64,000 nucleotides of DNA from Delphinapterus leucas (GCF_002288925.2 NW_022098008.1:3480889-3544888), one strand, 5' to 3'. Positions 21,158-34,650 are shown, counted from the first letter of the stretch. Numbers and translations: made by a program. The notes: a model not told the origin generated them from the sequence alone.

Positions 21158-24100
21158 GTTCTGACTGTGCCCACATCAGAGCAGCCCACCTCCCAGCACT
21201 TAGTGCAGCATTAGGGAGACTGAGCAAATTATTTCAATTTCAGTTTCATCTGGAAACTACTGACAATAATCTCACATGAGTCTTATGAGGTGAAAAGACA
21301 AGCCAAGCTCTTGTATATTATACTTAGGCATGGTCTTTGGTATGTGTCCAGTGACTATAATTTTAACGTATTATAGTATGTTGCCTATATTATGATAAAT
21401 GCTACACGGGCAACCCTGTCAGGGCACTTTTGAGTTTTTCTGCACAAAACAATGCAAGTGGAAATGAAGCCGTCCATCAAACTCATTATCTACTCTAGGA
21501 TGTTCTTTTTGAATTGAAAAGCTGCATTTAATTACAATCTATTTTCATTTCCCTCTATTTTGGGAAATTTTGGTGTGTGTGAAAACTCCCTTAGCTGTTC
21601 TGTCTCACCCCTGGACTCCAGCAGGTGCGGAGATTCCAAAGTGGCCGGGGTGAGCAGGACCCCTGGGCAGAGCCCTTTCCCTTCATCCCAACAGTTAGCC
21701 CCGACCCCCTGGCTGGATCCCACCCTTGCTGAAATCCAGCTGTAAGATGCCACAGTCTTTAGTAGATGTGAGGAGGTCTCAGAAGGAGAAGGCAGGAGAG
21801 GAGGCCTGACTTCCTGACTGGGGTGGAATCTTGCCTGCTCTTCCCTGAGTCCACAACATAACTAAAGCAATAGGGGTGCAGCTCTGAGTACATGCCTCAG
21901 AGGTAAAGGCAGACATGTCCCACAGAACCAGGATGTGGCATTGGCTTCAGAACCTTTTTCTCAGATGCTGGCTTATCTAAAACAGCATAATTGGAAACAC
22001 GTCCAAGGAGAGAGGCCACCCAGCTGTAGGGCTGCAGAATCCCCTTGGTCACTATTTCCTAGGACACACGTTCTTTAGAGAATCCCCGTTTGGTGATGCC
22101 GGGTCCAAAGTGCCTGTGAAATGCCACCAGGGTTTCCCCAGTTTGGTGTCCTCCGATGTGAAATTTAGCCCTGATGGGAAAAAGATCCAATGAAAGGACT
22201 GTGGCTGCTTTGTTGGAAAACTATTGCCATAACTATGATTTATGAAGGAAACAAACTATCCTCTATCCCCACAAAGCTCATTTACCTTCCGACCTGGGAG
22301 CTGGTCCCAGTTAACAGACAGAACAACGTTCTCCCCGTATCTGCCCCGTGCCCTCCCTAAAATTAAATCAGAACAAATGTATCTTTACGTGTGTCTGTTC
22401 ATCCTCCCCCTGCTCTGATGACTAGGTATTAAATGTAAAGTTTAGACAGTGCATTTTCCACAGGAGTCTGATCCCTTCTGATTTTACTGCAAACCAGGGA
22501 GCTGGGGCCACAAAAGCCTCCTTTCACAGACAGGAAGAGTTTTCACCTGGAAAAATAAACTGACAAAGACAACATTTACATATTGCTGATGATATAGTGC
22601 CCTTGGAGGAAACCCTATAGGGCCTTTTATTTAATGGTGCATTTTAAGAGATGGAAATGCCTAGATGTATGGTAATACTTAATTTTCCTGTTTCCTGCCC
22701 CAGCTCCTGTGAATTTCCCACAGCGAGGTGCCCATGTGACCACCTGGCTGTCTCCACTGTCCTGAATCAACATTAGAAAATAGGGACCATCTCTCTGACT
22801 GTAGCTCTTTAAACACTCGCCTTGTTTGCGGCTTTATACTTCCTCAAAACGCCGTGCAATGATTCGTGTTACTGAATAAAACTCTACAAATCTGGTAACT
22901 TTCCTTGTCTAATGTGTGAAAAAATAAAGCGAAGAGAAAACAGACACAGTGGAAATTCTCCATTTAAGACAGATCATCCTGAGCTGACATCAGGGAAGCG
23001 AAGCATGGGCTTGCTTATTCTACAAGGGATTAGGTAACCCTTGATAACCCTTTGATAACCATTCTAGTCTTATTATTTTTTCCAAACCCAGCCAGTTGTA
23101 TATGAAATTAACTACTCACGTTCACCAGAATAGGGTGGCTGGAGTCTGGTTTGGCTAAAGTCTGGGATTGGGAATGAAACCAGGGTACCTTAGGAACGGA
23201 GGGAGGGACTCATTGTAAATATCCCCGCTAAATGGAAGAAGAGAGCTTTGTCGGCTTCCCCATCCCACCCCTAAATTCTGACTCCTTCGGTGGTCCCAGA
23301 TAAGAAAGACCACTCCTGTGGCAATGCCATGATCCCTTCTGAGCCAACCTGATCTTTCTAAAACGGGTCTGTAAGATTTCACCCTATAGGATGGGGTACA
23401 TTGAGCTGGCCCATGAGGCAGACACCAATTCCTGGGACTCTGCAGAGCTTCTGCCAGCCAGAACCCCCTCAGGAGGGTAGAACAGGGCTTTCTGCACTAA
23501 GGCAATCAAAAATATCCACATTCTTTGATTAGTCCTTGAATAATGGTAACCGCAGGCCCTCCTTCAGAAAGTGCCCCTAGATTGAGTGAATTCCCGGTGT
23601 ATCAATAAGAAGCCTCGATTCACTGTGGGAGTGATTCAGTGGTTCGGAGGGGAAAGGGTACTCAGAGGGCCCCACTGTTGACCCTACAAAGCCCTGCACT
23701 GTTCTTCTCTCTGGCATTCAGGTAAACGTGTTATGTCACTCTGGGAGCTCTCATCTCCACAGTAAGGACCAGCCCAGTCTCCAACACCGCACGCCCCTCC
23801 CCCAAGCCTCTGGAAGCCTTCAGAGCTCACATCAAAAGCACAGGTTAAATCTACGATACATCTTTCCAAAGGGGCAACAAAAGTTCTCTTTATCCCTTGA
23901 TCAGCTAAGCTCACCTGTAGGAAATGTTACACCTTTTTACTAACCTGACACATTGTCTTTTTCTGTATAAACTACAGACATCTTGACAGGCTTGCAGCCG
24001 TTGACACCTGCCGGGAGTGCTGGGTAGGTCCCTGAGCACTCTGCCTCTGCAGGCTGAGAAGCCCACCACCCTCCAAACCCTCAAGCATCCTTTCCTATTG

Positions 24101-26664
24101 ACACTCACATGGCTGATTTATTGAAATGAGCAGAACCTTCTACATTGGCAGGGGAGTCCCTGACACACATGTGTATAGTAAAACACACTTGATGCTTTCA
24201 AATAAAGACCTTACCTTAAATTAGCAAGCGATTGGATTACTCTGACAGGTTGGCCAAATAAATCATCGGCCAATAGTTGTGACAACCCCTCTGGAAGCAT
24301 CTTACTGGGGTTGGTCCAAGACTCTCACTGGAAGGTGCGAGGGAGGGGTGGCAGTGCCTAGGAAATGTGAACAGCAAGACTGTGTCTCTGGTGCTCTCTT
24401 TCAAAGATATTGTTGAAATCAGAACACTTTATTTTAAAGAACCTGTTGAAAACAGACATTTTCTTTTTAATCAGCTGTCAGCCAGTACAAAGTACTTTGC
24501 TTCCTGTGTTCCTTCTTCCCTTCTTCCTTTCTGAAAAACCTAACCTTGAATACTTTCCAAAGAACAAGGATCCACCCTTGAGGATGATCATCGTTGCCCT
24601 TTCTTGTCTAAAAGAAACTTCATTTTATTAACATATACAGTTGTGTATTTTATCGTCAGGTATTCAGTTCAACAGGAGGGTCTTATGAGTTTCAACCAGG
24701 CTGAGCATATGAAATTGATTTGGATTCTCCCTTTTCATTGGAAAGCCATTGGAGCAATAATTAATATATCTGAAGGATTTAAATATTTATTAATAGCATA
24801 AAACTGTGTTTGTTGTATACTCTCTTTCCTCACCACTGTTTCATTTTCAGTGTGTCCGACTACATCATTTTTTTGAGCTTAAGTGGTAGGTAAAGTTATT
24901 TGTCGATGGCAACAGAAAAGAAAAATGGTGTCCTTTACAGGTACCTGGGGGACATTACCTTGTCATCTCTTTAGGTGTCTGTAGTTTCCTCTCTCTGCAC
25001 TGGTATAGCTTCAAGGTTTACTATCTTGTCACAACAGGGTGCAGAAGGGTACACAGTACATATTTATTGCAGGGATGAATACATACAACCAAAGTGGGCC
25101 AGTAGGTAGCCAACCACAATGACACACGGGTGTATGTGCACACAACCCAAGTGCAGTGTAAGGAGGTCAAACTCCAGAGGATGCTTCCGGCCGAGTGTTG
25201 GGGGAATGTCACCCAACCCAAAAAGGAGATGGCTTACTAAACACCAGCTGTTCCAAATCTCAGGGTCTCTGGAGACTAGAACATCCGGGAAGGAGAGAGG
25301 ACATTAGGGGAAGGCGCAGCCCCCATTGAGGAGCCGTGATGAGCTTGGTGGATTTCACAGAGAGGAAGAAATGCCCCCACCAGCCCCAGAGATTAGCAGG
25401 GTCTATGCGACCCGTGTTTCCAGGCATAAGACACGCTCAAGGGGTTCTGAACATCACGTGGGGTGGTTCTTACTTTGGAGGGCAGAGCACAAGCCCAGTG
25501 ACACCCAGATGGAGCTGCGCCCAACAGAAATCAGAAAGGTAGAGAAGCTGAGTTTATACATTCTGTATGTGAGCTATTTGTAATATTTTAAAATAAATAA
25601 CTTTTGGTAGTTTTTAAATCCAGGAATTTAAATTACTGCAATAAATCCATTCGATGATCAAATCAGGGCCTTTTTTCTGGAAAAACTGATTATTTCAGGA
25701 AGTTGTCATCACACAGAAGCTCCTTGAAAACTTCATCCTCCACCCGCCCAGAACCACACACCCACACAGTTAATCACAAAATAGATGACTAAGTTATAAT
25801 AACAACGTAAAACACTGTAGCAACGCAAGAGGTTTACCAGCATCCACAAGGCGCTTTGTCCTTCAGTTGCAGCCGAGTGCCTCTGGGTTCTGTCCCAACA
25901 CAGCTCAGGGCCTCTGATGGCAGCTCAGGTGCCCCAGACCAGAATTACCCTCTAGAACCATCACCCAGGTTAATTACTAGCAAGTTAGTAATGAAGAGAC
26001 TCAGGACCGAGTTTAGGTCCTCTGTGCACTGAGTGTAAAGTGCAGGGGTTACTTTGTAATTGTCTCTGGCTGTCATGGTCTGTTCCCAAATTCAACTTTC
26101 ATCCTCAGCTGGACTTCACGCCTCCCTGAGTCACAGGGGCTGCAAAGGGTGCTCTTTCTGTAAAGCACCTGCTTCTGAAATGTCCTTCCTCCACTCACCT
26201 TCAGTTCCTGAAAATTAATGAGTTAATCATTTACTTTTAATTCATGAATAATTAATGGTAATTATTTAACTATAACGCATTGATGCTTAACTTTGAACAC
26301 CAAAAAAATCAATTGATTGTAGGCAAGAATAAAATTTAACAATGATTATGAATATGCAAAATGCACAGGTTACTTTCTTAACACATACTCTATGGCCTCC
26401 AGAAAGTACCTTCTCCTCTTTCTGGGTTTTCTCATCTGTGTCCCTGTTAACAAGGAAGAGATGTCTTTGCTGAATAATTTGTGGGCAAGACAGGAGAGTA
26501 GAGCATGACCCATCCACACCCTGCAGTACAAGTGCTCACACAGGTTTCTGAGTCATCTCTGTCGTATGTTTGTACCTGCGACTCAGAACGCCCACTCTGA
26601 CCCCTCACCATCCCCCAGGAACATGAGCTGAGGGCTGCCTGGAAGCACGCCCTTGGATCATATA
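21158..26664. other. Long stretch without recognisable repeats
   Basis: 5.5 kb in which I recognise no interspersed repeat, exon or RNA gene, the longest such stretch here. At 23033-23062 a TTGATAACCC-like unit is repeated nearly three times. At 26249-26264 two TAATTA words lie 10 bp apart within an A+T-rich patch. The scarcity of insertions may reflect constraint or simply divergence beyond what I can recognise by eye. Confidence 0.45.
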
Positions 26665-27016
26665 TGTAAAAAAGACAAAGATCCTATAACACCACTTATA
26701 TGTGGAATCAAAAAAATATATATATACAAGTGAACTTATTTACAAAACAGAGATAGACCCACAGACATAGAAAACAAAGTCATGGTTACCAAAGGGGAAA
26801 GTGGAGGACAGTGAGGGATAAATCAGGAGTTTGGGATTAACAGATACACACTACTATGTATAAAATAGATAAACAACAAGGTATAGCACAGGGAATTATA
26901 CTCAATATTTTGTAATAGCCTATAAGGGAAAAGAATCTGAAAAATAACTGAGTCGCTGTGCTGAATACCTGAAACCAACAGGACGTTGTAAATCAACTAT
27001 GCTTCAATAAATTTTT
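26665..27016 (+). mobile_element. L1 3' end
   Basis: Contains GACAAAGATCCTATAACACC, GATAGACCCACAGACATAGA, GGGATTAACAGATACACACT, AAATAGATAAACAACAAGGT and GTAAATCAACTATGCTTCAA, ending TAAATTTTT. This copy extends further 5' than the others of its subfamily in the window. No clear target-site duplication. Confidence 0.88.
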
Positions 27017-28346
27017 CTTTCCTTATGATGAGAACGCAGGATTTACGCTCTGAGCAGCTACCAACGTGTTTTTAAGAGCTTGGCCCATGCATATATATTA
27101 AAGCAAGGCTCTTCTTTCAAGTGTCATCCATGCTTTGCATGCAACAAAGACTCAAAAAACAGGCTCCTTGTACCTGGTGAAAGACATGGTTGGGAAGTGC
27201 TATAGTCCCCAGGACTAAACAGCTGGGAGCATGAAGAACTCTACCCATGTGTCACTTTTCAGAGAGGAAGCCAGTGGGCGTAACTCCTAGAGGACTTTCT
27301 CATTTTAGTATATTTCCATTCATAAGATTTCTTCAGAGACTAATATTTTTATGGATCAACTTCCACACCAAATTTTTACTCAGGAGTATAGTTTGCATCA
27401 AATAGACTGCAAGAAAAAGAGCAGGCTTCTTAAAATCCTTTCTTCCTGCAGGGGCCAGGAGGCAGAGCTGCCCTCCTACTGGGGCCAAGCACTTAAGCTC
27501 AGGTCAATCCTCCTCTCGCTCAGCTCAGCGGTAGGCAGTGTAGTCGCCATCTCCTCCAGGCAGCAGGAAGCCTGTGGGAGCTGCGGGCTGTGGGGACCTC
27601 GGGCTCAGAGCTGCAGGTCAAAGATGGATGGATCCTCCAACCCACCTCTGCCACCCTTCCAAACAGAGCGTGTGAGGCCTATGAAGGCCACGGAGCCTGT
27701 GTGCCATAAGAATGTGTCCACACAGCCTGGAGGAGGGGATGCCATCAGTCAAAGTGCTTATTCATGAGGCACCTTGAGAAAGGAGGTGAGTTACTTCTAA
27801 CAATAGGCAAAAGAAACTGACGGGAGAAAGTAGAAGAGAGGAAAGAGGGGAAGAAAGGGTTTGGCTTCACAAACCTCTGCACAACTCAGAAGCCTGGTTC
27901 TGGCCCATCCCTCTAGACCCACCACTAGCAGTGGGTTTTGTTTTATAACTTGCTTTTATCCCCTTCATGAAACAGGATTCAGAAGCAGGGCAGACCAGCC
28001 TGGCCTCAGCGACAGGAGACTTTGGATGCACCTGTAACTCCTGGTGGTCACCAGACATCAATTACTGGGCTTGCGGCTCTGCAGGGAGACATGGGGTGTA
28101 GCTGAGGACAGGGTCTCTCAGCTGAGATGACCCGCAGCCACTCTGGGACATCCAGGTCTGCGCAGGCACCACAAAGCCCATGGGTGAGTGAGGTACATTT
28201 CAGCAGATTTGCAGGTGGTGAGAACCTGCCTTCTCATGGGAATTCAAAGGTCACACCTCCCCTTTCTGACCTCTTGTGGGGTACCTCAGGGCCTGAAACA
28301 TCCGTCCTGCAGGCCAACATCCCTGTGACCCTCCTACAACCCCCCT
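27017..28346. other. Unassigned sequence including a G+C-richer patch
   Basis: 27430-27760 is the more G+C-rich part and holds a 138-codon plus-strand open frame (27351-27767) without recognisable domain. CpG density is too low for a CpG island. No gene called. Confidence 0.4.
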
Positions 28347-28690
28347 AGGGATCTGACTGTGTCCCTTTCCCCCAAATTCACGTGTTGAAGCCCTAATCCC
28401 CAGTGTGACAGTATCAGGAGGTGGGGACTTTGGGAGGTGATTATGTTTAGATGAGGTCATGAGGGTGGGGACCCATGATAGCATTAGTGCCCTTATGAGA
28501 AGAGGAAGAGAGACCAGGGCCTCTCCTTCTCTCAGCTGTGTGAGAACACAGCCAGACGTGACTGTCTATCAGCCTGGAGTAGGGTTTTCCTCAAACACCA
28601 GAATCAGCTGGCACCTTTACCTTGGACTCCTCAGCTTTCAAAACTGTGTGAAATGAATGTCTCTTCTGTGGCATTTTGCAGTAGTATCTT
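28347..28690 (+). mobile_element. MaLR-type LTR (MST-like)
   Basis: CCAAATTCACGTGTTGAAGC, CCTAATCCCCAGTGTGACAG, AGGTCATGAGGGTGGGGACC and AGTGCCCTTATGAGAAGAGG appear in the MST LTR order. The 3' part (AAAACTGTGTGAAATGAATG) is shortened. Solitary LTR, as no interior sequence follows. Confidence 0.85.
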
Positions 28691-29499
28691 AAGCTTTTAC
28701 AATTTCTGGTTATTTATCATGCTAATGTAGCACTAAAAGCAAGTGGATAAAGGTTTTTCACTTTGTAACTTGAAGACAAACTGCCCAGCCTCGGGGTCTG
28801 GAAGGCCTTGATGAGCTGTGCAAACCTGATTCCCTCCCTAGGAGAGGCCTTCTTTCCTGGGCACAAGGAACCTCAGCAGATCCTGAATTGTTCTGATAAA
28901 GCCCAGAGGGTTTAATTTCATCTTTAATCCCTTCCAGAAGTATTTTGTTTCATTGTGATTTGAGGGATAAAAATGGTTTAAAAACTCATTTTAATCTCAC
29001 AGTTTAGCTGGGATAAGAATGTACTTGGAAACACAAAGGGCAATTTCACTTCAAATAAACCACCGTACCTGGCTCACCAGATCCTGCTAGAGCTCTAGTG
29101 GGTAAATGGGTCCACCTTTTCCTCCAGGCAGTCCATCCATCCCCAGTGTCAACACGGAGGAGATGTCCCACCTCCAACCATGTCCAGAGACATCAAGTTC
29201 AGGTGGAGATGCACACACATGGTATAGATTCTGCTGGGAAACCTCTGCTCCTGCAAAGCTCACTGAAGTCACAGCCCCAGGAGAGCAGACTTCACAGGCC
29301 AGCTCTGCATGGGGAGTGATGGGCTAAAAGTTGGATTGGAGATAGCTCTACTTGCTCTCTGGAGAGATGGTTCTCAAAGTGAGGTCACTTAGAGCACTGC
29401 TCCCTTCCCTACCGTAGCCCAGAGCTCAGGTGCCCAAATCAGATACTGAAGCCCTGTATGCAATGCACAGAAACAGATGAGAAAGCAAAACAAGAAACA
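28691..29499. other. Unassigned sequence
   Basis: No firm call. GGTTCTCAAAGTGAGGTCAC near 29368 resembles the end of a MER5-type DNA transposon but is too short to claim. Confidence 0.35.
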
Positions 29500-29820
29500 T
29501 GCCCCCAGAACTTCCCTGGTGGCACAGTCATTAGGAATCCACCTGCCAAGGCAGGGGACACAAGTTTGAGCCCAGGTCTGGGAAGATCCCACATGCCGCG
29601 GAGCAACTAAGCCCATGCACCACAACTACTGAGCCTGTGCTCTAGAGCCCATGCTCCATGACAAGAGAAGCCACCACAGTAAGTCTGTGCACCACAGTGA
29701 AGTGTAGCCCCTATTCACTGTAACTAGAGAAAGCCTGCACGCAGCAACGAAGACCCAACACAGCCAAAATTAAATACATACATTTATTTATTTATTATTA
29801 GTTTTTAAAGTGTGCCCCCA
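29500..29820 (+). mobile_element. Long CHR-type SINE (CHR-1-like) with 8-bp target-site duplication
   Basis: Body about 29508-29812: CTTCCCTGGTGGCACAGTCA head, GATCCCACATGCCGCGGAGC, then the extra tail-proximal block ending ACGAAGACCCAACACAGCCA and a TTTA-rich tail. TGCCCCCA flanks it at 29500-29507 and 29813-29820. It matches the long copy at 10148-10456 and is more diverged than the short SINEs. Confidence 0.93.
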
Positions 29821-31079
29821 TTCTGAAACTGCTCAGAACTAAAAATAATTTTTGTTTCAAGCATATGTTGTCTGTGTTGGAATTAAATACAAGTTCATAT
29901 TTAGCGCTATATTATAGAGCTATTTATTTCAAGTTTAGTATAGAGATTATGTAGAATTTTGTCACTAAACTAGTTGGAAAACCACTTGAAAGGTTGCAGT
30001 GACAACAGGCCCATTAAACAGGAAATTCTTGGAGCCTTCAAAGAGGAGGAGATAAGAACAGAGACTAAGGAGGACTGATGAAGTTAGTGCAGGAAATACT
30101 GCCCAGAAAGAGTGTGTAGGGTCTATCAATCCAGAGGATGTGGAGGACGAAGGACAGAGCAGGAAATTATTAACAGGTGGGCAGCTGTTTTTTGGGGGCT
30201 AGATGATGTTAAAAATTAGAAAATTTATCCTTTTCTAACTGACAGTGCATTTCACAGTACTTTAAGCTTTTATTTTAATTTCTTCTGATGAGACAGATTC
30301 CTATCCTGTGCTTTCATCCCATGGGTTCCTTAAACCATCATGGTCATGAAACTAACATCAACCTTTATATAATAACATTCTGGAATTTTAACTTTGAACA
30401 CGTTTTCTTTTTTGAGGCTTCAAATAATGCCTTGTGTGTACATGTATCTTATTCCACTTTTATGCATGGGAAACTGAGGAGTAAGGAAAGAAAATTATAT
30501 ACCCTGATCCATGCAAGGAATATGTGCTAAAATGTGTCTGGGAGCCACAGTTCCTAGCTCCCAACGAAATAAATGCACTTTTCACAGCATATTCATGAGT
30601 GTGGGTGTGGGGTCTCAAATCCAGAGAGCCTGGCCAGGGAATTCTACCCTTAGCAGTGTATTGCTAATGAAACGGATACAGCTCTTCTAGAGAAGTGTTC
30701 AGTAACAGAAAATCTTGAGCTACTTCCCCCTGATTTTCTCTCATGAGTTTTTTGGGGTTTTTTTTGTTTTTCACTTTTCCTACATTTGACCCACTTCTGT
30801 CTTAACACATTTTCCTAAAAATTACAGAGTTGTAATTAAGTGGTCTCATTCTTGACATTTTTGGGGAAATCTTGAAGTAGCATATTAATTCCTAAAAAGA
30901 GGCATGCAAGAAACTCTCCAAACCCTCCGTATTTGGGCATGGCCCCAATCAACTTGGTTCTTGGAACATGCATGTAAATATACCGATTAGCAGTTTACTA
31001 AATATGTGTGCTATTGGAAAATCAAAACACACACCTGATTATTAAAAATCTTCCTAAACACCTTCCTGCCCACAATTCA
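29821..31079. other. Unassigned sequence
   Basis: No repeat or exon recognised. Confidence 0.4.
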
Positions 31080-31640
31080 AATATTATGCAAACCAGTGAT
31101 TAAAGCTAAGGACAGTTTCCAGTAAATAACTCCCATCACAAACCGCCTTCCAACCGCCAAATTATTAGTGCTCTCGGCCACTGTCAGACCCGGCGATTCA
31201 CTGGGCAATGAGAAAAATTCTCTCAGATTCCAGCACCAAGATCTCCCCCCTCGCTCTTCCCAATTAACACTAACAGCTCGCTGGCCACAGGCAATTCTCA
31301 GAGTGCTTGGCCTGACTTAATTTTGCTTTGAGCTCTCAGTGCCAGGAATACCTAGAAAATTATCTACTAATTATCTAGCATTATCTATGTCGGTTCATGT
31401 TTAAAAGTAGCTCGTCTAATTACAAGCCCCTTTGCTATTTGCCTCTAAAGAGTGGGTTTAACTGAGAATTTCTCCAAAAGGGTTTGAACTAAATGCTGGT
31501 AATTATGTGCTTCCATTCTTTGGAGGGTGTTCTCTCAGGGATCAACAACAAACAGAGTGACTCAAATGATGCTGTCATGGAGGCGAAGCTGTAAGAAGTA
31601 ATTACAACTTGGCATTTCCAGTGATTCCTTCTCCTGGACA
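31080..31640. promoter_or_regulatory. Candidate conserved noncoding element with clustered homeodomain words
   Basis: Free of recognisable repeats. Four exact TAATTA words lie at 31369-31374, 31418-31423, 31501-31506 and 31599-31604, with further ATTA cores and an octamer-like TTATGCAAA near 31084. Such clustering is typical of developmental enhancers, but A+T content alone can produce it. No open frame of note. The regulatory role is inference and needs cross-species alignment. Confidence 0.35.
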
Positions 31641-32089
31641 GTTAGTAAACTATGTGCTCACCCAGCCCTAGCATTCTCCAGAGAACTGTGAACTCTCTCA
31701 CTGCTTCCAGAAACTCATGGAATCTTCTACTTTGCTGTCATAGTAAAAACCAGTTCTCTCCCAGCAGGGGTTTCTTGAACATATTTACAGTCAAAGAAAT
31801 AAAATTTGATTTTATGGCAGGTTGGCATCTAATCCTACTCAGTGTCTTATTGAGAACATGGAGAATGGTTCAAATGTCAGTGATGTGGTTATATTATGAC
31901 TGAATGGATGCACCATGTTATCCATTTAATACGAACAAGTAAAAAGAGTTCCTCATCACCCCTGACATGCTAGAAAATTCTGACAGGGAAGCTAATCTAA
32001 GAAAGTATTTTAAATTACTAGGAAATTGATACTATGATTATTATTTTTTTAATTAAAATGATTTAAAACCCAGAGAAAAGTTAGAAGTG
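31641..32089. other. Unassigned sequence
   Basis: No repeat or exon recognised. A+T-rich towards the right end. Confidence 0.4.
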
Positions 32090-33150
32090 TGCTTCAAATA
32101 CCTTTTTTTTTTTCCTTGAAACATTTGAAAGTAACTTACTAACCCCATGTTCCATCACATGTGACTACTTACTTATGTATTTTCTATCAAGAAGGGACCA
32201 TTTGCTATGCAAAGGAAATGCAGCCATCAAAATCAGGAGATCAACCCTGACATGCCACTACATTCTGACCCTCAGATCTTAATTTAAATTTCACCAATTG
32301 TCCTGACGTCATTTTTAACATAAGGATGAGTGCATTTCAGAAAGCCGTGCTGCATTTGGCTGGCATGTGTCAGTCTTTCCACGACTTTAATGAGCTCAAC
32401 ACTTGTTAGGATTTTAGGCCATTTGTTTTGTAGAATGTTTCCCAGCTTGGGTTTGTTCAAAGTATTTGAAATCATATAAATATCCCCTTCTTCATTAAAT
32501 ACTCTAAGTATTTATTAACACCACTATGCACTCATGGTTTCCTTTGTTGTACGATATTTTAATATCCTATAGCCATTAATTATTTTGATGCTAAAATTAG
32601 GCTGGTGACCCCTGTGGCCTTTGGCCCATCTGCTCTTCATTCTTTGAACACTTCCCTGCTTTTTCCTACAGATGTTCTAGGCTCATCTTGTCTATTCTCT
32701 GCTCCAATCTCAGAACCAGCCATTTCTCCAAGTCTCCTCTTAGTGGAAAATGACATTTAGAAGGTGAGGTCTAGACTTTCAGTCTGTTCCACTGCTGTTT
32801 GGGTATTGCTACTCCCAGCTTATCTCAGTGCACAAAACCAGAAGTGTATATGGAACATGCACACCTGTGCACACACACAAATGCATTCACACCTCTCTCT
32901 GTGTCTACATCTGTATTTCTTGGAATCCACGGCATCACCAATTCCAGTAGAAGGTAAAGGCACATCCTGGTTCTCTCCCTCCCCCTATTTTAACTCCCTC
33001 ATCCGAGACTGAGAAGACCGGCTGCCATGTTCCTTAGTGCATCTATGTATATGAAACCAAGCTCCGAGCTCTGTCGACCTCATCACTCTCCCATGAAGAT
33101 GCTCTTTTCTCCTTCTTGGTTTCTGACACCCCATACAGGGCTACATCTTG
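32090..33150 (-). mobile_element. Ancient L1M 3' untranslated region
   Basis: ATCAAAATCAGGAGATCAAC, TTCACCAATTGTCCTGACGT, CAGTCTTTCCACGACTTTAA, CATTTGTTTTGTAGAATGTT and GAACCAGCCATTTCTCCAAG follow the order of a long 3' untranslated region of the L1M class. Orientation is judged minus and is less certain than the family. The right part fades into CA/TC-rich sequence. Confidence 0.6.
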
Positions 33151-33469
33151 GTATCGACACCTTGCACACCTCTCTTAGGATGAGACAAGCTGGGTCAGCT
33201 GCACCTTGCAGGGACATGCACAGCCTTCCACCTGCTCTGCCCACATCATGATGGCTCTGAGCAGAACTGCTAGGAAGGGCAGAAAAGGGCAGAGAGAGGT
33301 AGGAAGAGAAATAAGAAGAGGAAGCACACCCACCATCAGGTTTAAAGTTGGTTTTCTGGGTGATGGGGTAGGGGCCCTGTTCAGGTGTAAATAATGCTAC
33401 TGAGTATGGCTAGTCCACAGGATGGCCCTTCTGCATCATTACCTCCCCTGAAAGCTATGATATTTTGTT

Positions 33470-33850
33470 TATTTTAAGACTTTATTTATTAGAGCAGTTT
33501 TAGGTTCACAGAAAAAACAAGAGGAGGATACAGAGGCTTCCTGTATATCCCACACATGCCTCCCCCGTTTTCAAATCCCCCGCCAGATGGTCCATTTGTT
33601 CCAACTGATGAAACCCCAGTGACACATAATTACCCAGAGTCCAGGGTTTACATTAAAGTTCACTCCTGAAGACTTCAAGAGTGAATGTTCTCTATTCTGA
33701 GTTTGGACAATGCATAATGACATGTATCCATCAAGAGATTATCACACAGAGTATTGTCACTGCCTAAAAATCCTTCATACTCTGCCCATTCATCTTTCTT
33801 CCCCAACTCTGATTATTAATTTTTAATTGATGGCACTGAAGTGTACAAGA
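33470..33850 (-). mobile_element. Ancient L1M 3' end
   Basis: Starts TTTTAAGACTTTATTTATTA, then GAGCAGTTTTAGGTTCACAG, CCAGATGGTCCATTTGTTCC, CATAATGACATGTATCCATC and CACTGCCTAAAAATCCTTCA, the reverse complement of an L1M 3' end. Confidence 0.8.
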
Positions 33851-34189
33851 AATTATTACCATGAGTAGTCATTGTAGTAGAGCTGGTGGTGGTGAAGTAA
33901 GTCCTAGGACTTCAGAAGACCTCCCTTCCCCCAGGACGGGAAAAGGGTTGCAGTCCCTCAGTACAGGAGATGTTGCTGCCCAAGTCAGAGTTTCACAGCA
34001 CTTACAGTGAGAGCCTTTTCATGAAACTGGGCGTGTAGAATTGGACTTGCCGGTTCCACATGTATCAACAGGTTACACTTGTTGCTACAATTCCTAGCAC
34101 AGCTGCTGCTGTGTTTGCCCACCTGTCCTATCCTCAAACCTCAGGACTCAGAGGCATGGGCATCTGGACCTCTAGTAGCATTTCCAACA
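33851..34189. other. Unassigned sequence
   Basis: No repeat or exon recognised. The right end may already be L2. Confidence 0.35.
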
Positions 34190-34650
34190 TAGCACATTTT
34201 CATAGCACTCTTGACGTCCACATCCTGCTCCCCTACCCAGTACCTGAATCTCAGGTGTCATGGACCATAAACTGTTCAAATCAAAATCCTGGGATTCATC
34301 CATCCTTGGGGCTTTCTCTTACTCACTCCTCAGTTTAATTCCATCAGCAAGTCCTGTTTTTTTTTTTCCATAATATTTTCTTATTCTTTCTCCTTCTCTC
34401 CATCTCCACTAATTCCACTATGTGCAAGGTCACCATATTCTCGCCCAGCAGCCTGCAGTAACTTCCCCAGCCGTGTTCTAGCTTCCACTCCCACCTGCCT
34501 ACAAATCCTCCTACCTGCAGCAGTCAAAGTGCCTGCGGACAATTTAAATCCAGTCATGCAGCTCACCTCATAAAGCATCCCAGGGCTTCCTAACACACGT
34601 ATAACAAAATAAAAACTTCAGAGGCTAGAGTGTTGATTATCCAGTATACC
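34190..34650 (+). mobile_element. L2 LINE fragment, left part
   Basis: CCTGGGATTCATCCATCCTT, AATTCCATCAGCAAGTCCTG, GCAGTCAAAGTGCCTGCGGA, GGGCTTCCTAACACACGTAT and AACAAAATAAAAACTTCAGA reproduce the L2 3' half in order. The match stops near 34650 and resumes collinearly near 35100. Confidence 0.7.

Noticed and set aside
27430..27760. Possible CpG island or promoter
   Set aside because: G+C-rich but with few CpG dinucleotides and no adjoining exon.
27351..27767. 138-codon plus-strand open frame in a G+C-richer patch
   Set aside because: No domain or coding signature, and CpG content is too low for an associated promoter island.
29362..29450. MER5-like DNA transposon end
   Set aside because: Only about 20 bases resemble the terminus, which is too little to support a call.
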